Assembly: GCF_032854445.1 (NCBI RefSeq)
Contig: NW_027017959.1
Span: 186,001-250,000, forward strand
Origin: Liolophura sinensis
Lineage: Eukaryota > Mollusca > Polyplacophora > Chitonida > Chitonidae
Direction of reading: 5' to 3'
DNA length: 64,000 nt
The translations under genes and the position numbers were made by a program. Under the pieces are notes generated by a model. It saw nothing but the letters and a program-made list of their open reading frames with translations. It made no database searches and had not been told where the DNA came from. Shown in pieces: positions 43,629-52,479 of the stretch. Position 1 is the first letter of the stretch. Each line of letters starts with the position of its first letter.

Positions 43629-44668
43629 ACCTTGATGACATGGCTAGTAAGGTGCCTGCTCGCCTGGCAAATGTCTACTACAGCCCTCGTGGGCACTGGA
43701 AGGGCCGCGCGGCCATCCAGAAGCTTGCCACTGCGGCTAAAGTCTCCAAAGATGTGGTCCGGGCGTGGCTGGAAAAACAGGCTATCTAGCAGATATACTT
43801 GCCCCGTCCCAGAAAAATACCAAGGCCTATGTTCGATGTTTCCACGCCGAATGACCTCCACCAAGCCGATCTTCTATTTCTACCACATGATCGGCGAGGC
43901 TGGAAGCTGTATAAGTACGCGCTGACAGTTGTTGATGTCGCTTCTCGCTACAAGGAGGCGGAACCTCTGGCTACTAAAGATTCCTAAGAAGTCGCTGATG
44001 CTCTCTCTCGCATTTACAAGCGGGGACCCCTGGGATGGCCGAAGCTTCTCCAAGTTGACCCTGGGCGCGAGTTCATGGGTGCAGTGAGCCACCTGCTGGC
44101 CAAACACGATATCACAGTCCGCCGAGGCCGCGTGGATATCCACCGAGACCAAGGCATAGTGCAGCGTTTGAACCGTACTCTGGCTGAGCGGCTCTTTGGA
44201 CATCAGTACGCCCAGGACATGCGCCTCCCCCCCCCACCCCCCATGCATCGGTCTACTGAATGGGTAGCTCGGCTGCCCTCTGTTGTGGCCGCTCTGAATA
44301 ACGAGACAACGAGACTGGTCGGTAAAAAGCCGAAAGACGCTATCAAGGCACAAGAGGTGCCACATAAGCCTTCCTCGACGGTTCCAGGTCGCCCCGTTGG
44401 ACTTAATGAGCGGAAGATCCTCGAGGGTGTTGGCGTTCGTTATCTCTATCAGCCTGGAGAGCTGGAGGGCGGTCGCCGTCGCGCGACTGATCCTGTGTGG
44501 TCTCTAGAGATATATCGGCTGGGGCGCTCTGTCACAAAGCCTAATGAGCCCGTGCTGTACTATCTAGATGATACGTCGGATGGCCTGCGACGGGGCTTCG
44601 TTCGTGAAGAGTTGCTTATAGTGCCTCCCGATACTCAGCTTCCCCCGGATGGGGTTGTACGGCGCTAG
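43629..44668 (+). pseudogene. Polinton integrase (RVE/DDE), catalytically dead
   Basis: The N-terminal region (43640-43786: VYYSPRGHWKGRAAIQKLAT, VSKDVVRAWLEKQAI) ends in an in-frame TAG at 43787-43789. The core follows: LHQADLLFLPHDRRGWKLYK with the first Asp, an in-frame TAA at 43985-43987, LLQVDPGREFMGAVSHLLAK with the second Asp, and HRDQGIVQRLNRTLAERLFG, where the Glu expected at 44162-44164 is Gln. A chromodomain-like C-terminus follows (DPVWSLEIYRLGRSVTKPNE; GFVREELLIVP) and ends at 44668, tail-to-tail with the polymerase gene. The enzyme would normally insert the element. Confidence 0.88.
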
Positions 44669-47600
44669 TAGTTCCTCGATGAGGACGTCCATCCCCGCCC
44701 ATCCTGCGGGCGCTGCATCTCTATGGCCGTAAGCCAGGGTGTGGACACCATCTTCGGCGATCCAGCGCTTACTATCGAAGGGGGACAGTGAGACTTTATG
44801 GAGGTGCTGTCCGTAGATATGGTGGCGCTCTGATCGCAGCACGTCCATACCGTGACGGAAGATCTTCTCGAAGAGGGCCTCTTTGTACTGCTTATGGCGG
44901 ATGTGCTTTTCCACAACACCCTTTTCACGCCCTTGGCCTTTTTTATGTTGGCTCTGTCGGCCTCCAGAATGGAGTACATCTTGGGACGCAGACTTACGTA
45001 TTCGGCTATCGGCCGCCTCGCCCACTCGTCCTTCATTTTCCCCAAGACCTTCATATTTGCTACGTTTTGCAGGGGGTGGTCTTGTGGGTAATATGAGGTG
45101 TCGTACAGGTTTGCATTCTCAGCCATATCCCTATAAACATCATCAGTCTGAATCTCGAGTAGCAGACTATCCGTGTCAGTGTAGAGGAGCTGGCAGCGCT
45201 CTCCGTACTGGGCCTTCATGTGGTTGTAATAAAAGTCGTACATCAGGTGCTTTGAGAGATCTAGAATGCTCATGCCCACGTAGATAGTTCGGTTTAGGAC
45301 TAGACGGGTCTTGTGCATCTGAATCGCTGCGAGGTCATCATCAAATATGTTTGCCCGTGCAAAGCTCTGGCTGGCTATCAAGCGCCGGAGCTTGTCGTCT
45401 TCTCCAGAGCGTACCAGCTTGACGTCCACATGCTTCCGAAGGTTCTCCATGGCTTTTCCGAAGACCGAGTTGTTCATTACCTTGTACAGGTCCTTCTCGA
45501 ATTTACTCGCGGCCGTTTTTCGGAGCTCCGTGTTCATCCTGATATAGGGTTCCATCCAAGGGCTCTGGGCGACTCTCAGGGCCCGGTGAACCTTTGTCAG
45601 GCGCATTCCCAGAGATGTATACAGCTGTAGGTTCGGGTAGTGCAGGACGTACCGTTCCTTGTTGCGGAGGTTGGGGACCAGCTTTTCGACCTGGATAGGC
45701 GCTTTCTTGCCGAGAAGACCGTGCTGATAGTCCGACATCCACTCCTTCTGGACCATCAGACGCTCCGGGGGTAATGGGTAGCCGTTATGTAGGTCGGCCG
45801 GATACTCTAGGTCGACCTTGAGGATGTAACCGGAAGGACTGTCGTGGGGGTGGGTAGCAATCGTTTCACCGAGACGCTGCGCGTCATCTACCCACTGAAA
45901 GCCGCCCGTCGGAAGAAACTGACTCATAGCCCAGCCATATAGATTATTGGCGTCTAGGTATTGGATGTAGCTGTTTGGACTTTCGGGGTTGTATCCCTCC
46001 ACCTGCAGATTATTGGCTTTGGCGTGTCGCTTACTTACCATGGAGATTCTTCCTCGCAACCCCTTCTCAATGAAGAGATGTTGGTCATAGTCCGTCAACA
46101 GCTCCAGCTCTACCCCGGTCTTCTTGAACAGCGCATCCCACGAGAGACCTGGGCTCGTAAAGTAGTGAGCGGGGTCCAATCCATACTGCCGTAGACAAGG
46201 CCTCAAACACATCAGCCAACAGGAGCACGTCTGTACGGCAGTAAAGGTCTGTGTAGCCTCCCAGATTGGTGTAGTCAAATACCTTTCATACTGTTGAGCG
46301 TGGGTGTAGTCCTCATTGCTAATGCCTCCGACTTTGAGCTTACTGTAGAAAGCCTTTTTAGGTGGGAGGCTGGACTCGTCGAAGCGCTCCCAGGAGTCCA
46401 TATACTCATAGGGGTAGACACACTTGCGCATGAGTAACTTGCGTTTTTCTTCGGCAGCCTCATACCGGACTGTGATGTGAAAAGCCTCAGGTTTGTTGGC
46501 CTCTACCAGATTGTCAAGGGAAGTCGGTAAGAATTGAACGCTCTCGATGAAGCGGAGCTGCCCCAGCGAGAAGGAGATGTACTTTTCCGTGTTGTTGGGG
46601 ATGCAGGAGATGCGGCCCTCCACCTTACTTATGGCTTCCATCAGGTGCCCGTCGTAGCCCCGTAGGTTGTGGAAGACTACTGGTATGGCTGTCATGGGAC
46701 CAAGCCGCAACTTTAGGTTGCATGCGTTATGGGCCGCGCCTCTGTACTTGCCGGTGATATGGCAGTGATCGCGCACAAAATCGGCGCCTAGAGGCTTCTC
46801 ACACGCGTGACAGGTTGCGGCGTTGTTGTGGGCCTGCCAGTCCTGGGGAGTTATCCTCATGGCTATAGGGTTAGCTAGAACATTTTGGATTTCCCGCTCC
46901 TCCTGCCGGAGAGCTCTGAGGAAGTGTTCCGTCGCGTCAGAGCCTCTGTATTCGACGGGGCGTTTTGTGCGGCCGTCGCAACGCACCACAACATAGCAGT
47001 AACTGCAGGGCTCGTGGTGCTGAGTCTTTTGAGTGCTGCTCTCTGTAGGGCTTCGCGGTGGGCCTTCAACCCTTTTGGTCAGAGCCTCGAAGTCGGCATA
47101 TATGATGAACGGAGCCGGTAGCTGTTTGTGGTGGTTCTGGAAGGTGAACTTATTTTCCACCTCCTAGGGCATTTCCACCCTCACCGCCGTCTGGCCAATC
47201 CCTGGGCATTCTGGCTTATGCGCCTCGAGCAGGTCCTCCCTTCTGTAGCCGTGTAGGCAGCGCTCGCAGAAGTGTTTGCGATTTGGCGCCTTACTTTTTT
47301 GGTATAGGAGCCGTTTGAGGTCTTTTAATGGAATTTGCCTGCCTTCTCAATCAGCAGCAGATTGATTCGGGGCGTGTGGCCAGGCTGCTTGCTGAGGCGG
47401 TGCACGATCACGTCCTTGTCCCACTCGAACACGTTGATGGCCAGATCGTTCTTTCTTTCCACTTTAGGGATCTGAGAGATGGGTGTGGGGGCGTCGATCC
47501 CCCCGAAGTTAAGACCATCATTGGGGGATACTTTGTTGGTCTCTGGGGGTTTCTGGCGGCTGGAAATAAGGCAGACCGGAGTGCCCATCGGAGGCAGTCG

Positions 47601-48060
47601 TCGTCTTTGTTCTTCACGTTGATGACTGCTTTCTTGTTACTCACGGCTGCAGGTAGGGGCATGTAGGACCCGCCTCTCAGCGGCTGTTACCTTGCAATGT
47701 CAAACCAGAGTATTTGCACGCTATTTACAGCCCACCCTGACCCTCGCTGCGTCCATTTTTCTAGCGCCTCGTGAATGGTGGGGAAGACCTTATCTAGAGC
47801 CCCGTCAATGTCACCGACCTCTAGGAGGGCGCCCTGTTTGCTGCGGAGTACTGGGCTGGTATACTCTTCACTGCCATCGGCGTGGGCCTTTCGCAGCTGA
47901 ACCCTGAGGCCTAGTTGGAACTTAACCCCGTTGAGTGCCAGGATCTCTTCTTCTAGCTTCTGGCGAATAATGGCTCGAATTTCTTCTAAGAAGGCTACGG
48001 GGTCCGTCCAAACGCCTTCGGGCACGCCCATCTGCCAGACCCGGAGGAGATTCCTTATGG
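44564..48060 (-). pseudogene. Polinton protein-primed DNA polymerase B
   Basis: The N-terminal part is in pieces at 48031-47687 (VAFLEEIRAIIRQKLEEEIL), 47662-47408 (KKAVINVKNKDDDC) and 47588-47325 (DLAINVFEWDKDVIVHRLSK), plus a CERCLHGYRREDLLEAH finger near 47250. The main frame (47160-44665) has exonuclease motifs FIIYADFEAL and VVFHNLRGYDGHLM, polymerase motif A YLDANNLYGWAM (residue ~401), motif B YKVMNNSVFGKAMENL (~559) and motif C LLYTDTDSLLLEI (~658). Breaks: in-frame stops near 47685 and 47164, frameshifts near 47550 and 47320, a compensated shift at about 46260-46190 and a shift near 44915 before the C-terminus (RHKQYKEALFEKIF). The last bases overlap the integrase end. Confidence 0.92.
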
Positions 48061-48112
48061 CCCGGCCGGCCGGTGTTAATGAATTCTAGTCTCTTTTCAC
48101 CCTGTATTCCGC

Positions 48113-48349
48113 CTATTCATCCAACTCCTCGTTACTGAGGGGGTTCTTGACGTCTTGCTTCAACTCCTCGTTACTTCGGGAGTTCTTGATGTCGTGCAGC
48201 TGCTTCCACTGAGCCACAGCCGTTTTATGCCTGTCGAGGATCCTCTGCAATTCTTCCAAGGCATTGCGGGACCGTGGGTACTTGGGCCGCACACCTAGGA
48301 GCGTCTCAAACTCCTCCCGTAGTGCTAGCGCTTTTTGATGGTGCGTCAT
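48113..48349 (-). CDS. Polinton small helical protein (duplicate 1)
   Basis: A 78-codon frame: THHQKALALREEFETLLGVR, NALEELQRILDRHKTAVAQW, then two near-identical units SRSNEELKQDVKN and PLSNEELDE at the end. The first ~45 residues are paralogous to the gene at 48464-48895, so it is a tandem duplicate that has lost or never had the Cys-rich half. It is predicted helical; function unknown. It lies just upstream of polymerase on the same strand. Confidence 0.5.
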   Translation of the reverse strand: MTHHQKALALREEFETLLGVRPKYPRSRNALEELQRILDRHKTAVAQWKQLHDIKNSRSNEELKQDVKNPLSNEELDE

Positions 48350-48357
48350 TGTACGCG

Positions 48358-48962
48358 CCGTATGCCTAGTGGCGATGCCTCACTAATATGAAATTTCGAT
48401 AGCCGCCAGCTGTGTGTACTCGCCGTTGTGCAATATTGTCGTATGCCTAGTGGTGGTGTCTCTCTAATATGAAATTTCGATAGCCACCAGCCGATTGTCC
48501 AAGAAAGCCTTGCGCCTCCGCTGCTTTTCACGCGTCTGGACATTATGATATCCACCTGCCCCGCAAAGCCGAAATTGGTTTTTAACGCCCCGACCACAGC
48601 GAATACATGGATGGGTGCCAGAACCTTTCCGCAGACGGTATAGGTGGAAGCCGCAGTACTCCCCCAGACAACCCTTACCACAGAGCTCCGTGGAGCCGAT
48701 GAGAAGCCACCGGCAATAATTGAGAGTCTTTGGCATGTTGTCTTGCTCCTCAGCCGTTTTATACCTGTCGAGGAACCCCTGCAGTTCTTCCAAGGCAATG
48801 CGGGACCGTGGGTACTTGGGCCGCACGCCTATGAGCGTCTCATACTCCTCCCGTAGTGCTCGTGCTTCTTGGTGATTTGTCATTGTACGCGCCAATATTG
48901 TGCAATATCGCCGTATGCCTAGTTGCGATGTCTCTCTAATATGAAATTTCGATAGCCGCCAA
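48358..48962. repeat. Three copies of a ~50-bp module at the Polinton right end
   Basis: The module CCGTATGCCTAGTGGCGATG, CTCTAATATGAAATTTCGATAGCC(A/G)CCA occurs at about 48358-48410, 48430-48490 and 48910-48962. The outer copies lie just upstream of the two minus-strand start codons (48349 and 48895). The middle one forms the 3' end of the 48895 gene, whose last residues VAIEISY and stop are encoded in it. It probably came with the gene duplication and could contain promoter elements. Confidence 0.75.
48464..48895 (-). CDS. Polinton Cys-rich small protein (duplicate 2)
   Basis: A 143-codon frame. The helical N-terminus (NHQEARALREEYETLIGVRP, ALEELQGFLDRYKTAE) matches the neighbouring duplicate. 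The C-terminal half is Cys-rich: STELCGKGCLGEYCGFHLYR, GTHPCIRCGRGV and FRLCGAGGYHN, then a basic KQRRRKAF end. The CxxxC, CxxH and CxxC spacing suggests a zinc-binding fold; similar small zinc proteins occur in animal Polintons. A role in DNA binding is inference. It is open throughout. Confidence 0.55.
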   Translation of the reverse strand: MARTMTNHQEARALREEYETLIGVRPKYPRSRIALEELQGFLDRYKTAEEQDNMPKTLNYCRWLLIGSTELCGKGCLGEYCGFHLYRLRKGSGTHPCIRCGRGVKNQFRLCGAGGYHNVQTREKQRRRKAFLDNRLVAIEISY

Positions 48963-48964
48963 AC

Positions 48965-49156
48965 CCTCCGCTGGAGAGCTGGGGGCCTCTATTTGTTCTG
49001 GAGAGGGCCCCAAGGGGAGGGTGCGCCAGAACCTATAGTAGGTATACGCCTCGAGATTGGGCTGGGTGCCCCTATTTGCCAGGGGGAGGGTGTTCAGGGA
49101 ATGAGGGTTGGGAGCCTCTATTTGTTATGGGGAGGGCCCCAAGGGGGGGGGGGGGT
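48965..49156. repeat. Subterminal repeats of the Polinton right end
   Basis: Two units carry GGGGGCCTCTATTTGTT or GGGAGCCTCTATTTGTT, GAGGGCCCCAAGGGG, a G-rich run and GCCAGAACCTATAGT(A/G)(G/C)GTATAC. The second unit ends in the terminal inverted repeat, so the terminus motif GAACCTATAGT is present internally as well (about 49028-49048). A G13-like run at 49143 may be an assembly-sensitive spot. Confidence 0.75.
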
Positions 49157-49183
49157 GCCAGAACCTATAGTGCGTATACTACT
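49157..49183 (-). repeat. Polinton right inverted terminus
   Basis: Reverse-complemented it reads AGTAGTATACGCACTATAGG and TTCTGGC, one mismatch from the left terminus. It is followed by TCTGTC in host sequence. Confidence 0.85.
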
Positions 49184-49354
49184 TCTGTCATAAGTAGATT
49201 TAAATGACCTAGTAGGTTGAATCTAATCCTTATTCCCATTACCAGCTGGGCTTGAGACTGGCAGATGTTGAGTGGTGTACACTTGCAGTCACTCTCTACG
49301 GCGAATGTTTTCCATCGTCTTGATAGACCGTACAACTAATGTGCGCCTCTCCCA

Positions 49355-49485
49355 CCATACGTGGGAAGGTCTGCAACAAACCTTTGGGTGGTCGTGTTTC
49401 CCACCATAGTGCTGGCCACCGTCATATGTGTGAAATATTCTTGAGTACGGCGTTAAATACTAATCAAATAAATAAATCACTTGAT
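49355..49485 (+). mobile_element. SINE 3' fragment (GAATATTC-tail family)
   Basis: Body and tail only: CATACGTGGGAAGGTCTGCA, CCCACCATAGTGCTGGCC, GAAATATTCTTGAGTACGGC and an AAATAAATAAAT tail. Confidence 0.75.
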
Positions 49486-49803
49486 GTGCGTAGCTGAAGA
49501 CCCCACTCAGTAGCAAATATTGGCTTTTCCTCACCGTCAAACTGAAGGTCATTATCTGCAAACATCACATCAGCAAAATCATAGCTTTCAGGTATGCAAT
49601 CTGCTGGTTGAATGAATTACTTCAGGGTATCACAATTAATAATCTCTCACCATCAGAAAATATTTCCCTATTTCAACACCGTATAAGATCCGCTAATCAG
49701 CGTCTGGCCCTGTTACAGAATTTGTCCCGAAAGTGTACAAACATATACCGTGTCTGTCTAAAATTGTTACTCGGATAGCAGTTTTGGTTTACTCAAGGGA
49801 CCC
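49486..49803. other. Unassigned, downstream flank of piggyBac gene
   Basis: No coding segment or repeat was recognised. The piggyBac left end should lie here, but I could not find a TTAA-flanked inverted terminus. Confidence 0.4.
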
Positions 49804-52110
49804 TTACATTTGAGGCTTGGTGTGGTAAATGTAAAAGCAGTCGCTTTGCTTGTCAACACAGAGGTACACTTCACACCTGACGCACATCAAAGTGCTGCGC
49901 CTGTCACAATCCCGCATCTTACAGCGCTTGGGGATTTTGGCCACCTTTCTCGGGAGATGCCCATGTCCGTCATACCAGGATGTTGTTGGGGACATTTTTT
50001 TGGCTCGGCTGGTCTCCCTGCGCTTGTGGCACAGCCCTGATTACAGGCTCGGGATTTTGGACCCCCTTCATCAGACAAACAGCAACGGCAAGCCTGAATT
50101 TGTTTAGCTTGCCTTTGTCCCCAGTGACAGCCCGCTGCATGGTCCAAGCATTGACTAGGCACAGATCTACAAAGTGAAACAGTAATCTCTTGTACCATTT
50201 GCGGCTCTTATGGTGAATTCTGTAAAGCGACAAGAGCATGTCGCACCTATCGACCCCACCCATATATTTGTTGTAGGCCTTCACGAGACTGGGGCAGCTC
50301 ACTTCAACATGCTTTTTCTCCTGCTCATTGTACCTTCTGACAGAGCTGTAGGGCGTTACAGAGCATTTGTTTGATGCAACTGACACCATTTTGTTATCAT
50401 ACCACACACAAACTGCGAGGCCTTCGGAACTCTTGAAATCACATGAACCACGGGGTAGTTTCTTCAGTTCCTTTTCTGTCTTCAGTGGACAGTTACCTCG
50501 CCGGTTTGCTCGTACGGTGCATGTAGCATGCAGACCCTTATTTCTCAGCTCCTTAAGGCGGTCGGGAGAAGCAAAGTAGTTGTCAAAATAGACAAATGTG
50601 CCCTGTGGCAGCTCCCGAGTGAGGTCAAGAACAACCTGACCACTTTTCCCAATTGACTGAGTGACTGGCTGAATTGTGGCAACGTTGTCACCTTGGATGG
50701 AAAATTTTGCAGGAAGCCAGAGTACCCTGCAAGGCCCCACACCTTGTATCCCCACTTTTTGGGGTTTTTTTCCATGTAAACTTTCAAGTTATGGTGGCCC
50801 TTGAACGGTACTATTTGCTCGTCAACCGACATGTGCTTTTCGAATTCAGCGCTCTCACGAAAGTTTGTGTTCAAAATGTCGATCAATGGGCGGATTTTGA
50901 AGAGCCTGTCGTACCCTGGTTTGTCTCGTTCTGCCTGAAGATTGTTGTCATTAACATGCAAAATGCTCATAATTTGTTCAAACCTGTTGACTGACAAAAC
51001 TTCAGCTACGTTGCTACATTTAGTACCTTCAGCCCAATAGTCTCTGCGAGACGGCATTCTGACTACTGACATGTAAATCACCATACCTAAAAACTTTCTC
51101 ATTTCATCATGAGTAACCACTTTGATTCTTTCGTTTCCCTCCTGAAGCCTAAATCGATTACTTTCTACCACTAACAAGTCAATTGTCTCTTTTCCAAACA
51201 GTGCATTGAAGTAATCAATCTCATCCACAGCCTCCTCAATGGCGCCTTTTCCGTGAAGGGTGTTTTCTGGCATATCCTCCAAGGTGAATTTAGGGATATC
51301 TTCTTCGACCCAATCCCACTCTTTCTTCCTGAAACACATAAATATCAAGTCTGATCTACAAACACATATTGTTAGATAATGACACATCTAACATACAGCC
51401 ATTTTTATAGGACTTGATGTTTTGCAAAATAAAATGCACCGCTTACTTTTTCTTTTGCTTTTTTGCCTTTGGCTGGCCATCATCATCATTCTCATTTGAT
51501 AGGTCGGCGCCATCAGTGTCACCATCAGCACCTGTGTTAGTCGCATCAGCATTCAGATCAGCTGCAACATCACTGTCGGCGGAGCTTTCGCCCTCATATT
51601 CATCCGATGGTTGATAATCATCGTCCCCTTCAGTATCGGAGGCTGCTAGTCGCTCGTCTTCGCTTCCAGATGGTAAATCGTCGAAGTCATCCAGTGCCTG
51701 CAAAACTTGCTGGGCTGTGAGCCTCCTTAAATAAAAGGAAAGTATGGATATTACATTCCAATCACAATATCTTAACTTTCGGAATTCAATTCATAAATAA
51801 TCACGGAAAACATAGATACGAAAAAAGCAAATCACAAGACAAAGGAACTTTGTATTCATGATGGTTACCTGAATGACCAAAGTGCATGTACTTGGTGTGC
51901 ATCGTGGTCACTACAGTGACCTTGACAAAAATCATGGCAGTTTTTCTAGATAGCTTATAGATTTTCTTATTTTATGTGTCCTATAAATTCTATACACTAT
52001 TCTGCACTGTCGCGCAAGGGTACAAGGATGCATACAGCTCTACAACAAAAAGTATTCAACATTTTGCACCTTCGATTTGACACTCACCTTCTCCTCAAGG
52101 GTGCCGCCAT
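49804..52110 (-). pseudogene. piggyBac transposase gene, three exons, two frameshifts
   Basis: Exon 1 (52110-52088, MAAPLRR), exon 2 (51725-51447; LTAQQVLQALDDFDDLPSGS, then a very acidic stretch and KAKKQKKK) and exon 3 (51328-49804) have GT/AG borders and matching phases. Exon 3 shows the DDE_Tnp_1_7 core: EKHMSVDEQIVPFKGHHNLK (first Asp), FVYFDNYFASPDRLKEL (second) and NKYMGGVDRCDMLLSLYRIH (third). It ends in a Cys-rich ribbon (RCKMRDCDRRSTLMCVRCEV). Frameshifts near 50705 and 49975 break it. Catalytic Asp residues and splice sites are preserved, so decay looks recent or the shifts may be sequence errors. Confidence 0.85.
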
Positions 52111-52479
52111 CTTGATTCTGGGGTTGGGCACACTAGCGCCATCTAGGAGTTGGATCAGAAACTAAATACGGTGATTGAAATAACCAACATGAACTGGAAG
52201 TTGGTACCAGGGTATAGTGGCTTGGAGGGTGGCTCAAAGTTCTGGTTACTTTAGTGACCCGTATGCAACAAAGGGATAGTATATCAAGAAATGTATATAT
52301 AATTTTTATCGATAATTTTTTATAAATTAATAATAATTATATCTTATAATAAAGGCCAATCGCCTGTGATGTTGTCAAATATATCATATATATTGTTGAC
52401 TGTGTAGAATCTCTCCCAAACATTGGCAAAATCCACACAGTCATTCAAGATATGTTTAATGCCGTATTGAGCATCGCAT

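Larger units (their letters stand above)
35198..49183. mobile_element. Polinton/Maverick (adintovirus-like) element, degraded
   Basis: A 13,986-bp element with 27-bp inverted termini beginning AGTAGTATAC. It encodes the Polinton hallmark set: protein-primed DNA polymerase B, RVE integrase, packaging ATPase and double-jelly-roll major capsid protein, plus about nine more genes on both strands. Polintons replicate and integrate as DNA transposons and are thought able to form virions. The element looks G/C-richer than its surroundings. Almost every gene has stops, frameshifts or deletions, so it is an inactive relic. A clear 6-bp target duplication is not visible; the flanks read TCTGC and TCTGT. 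Confidence 0.93.

Noticed and set aside
44788-45287. Open plus-strand frames of 79-134 codons opposite the polymerase gene
   Set aside because: They are antisense shadows of the G/C-rich polymerase coding strand, which has the clear motifs.
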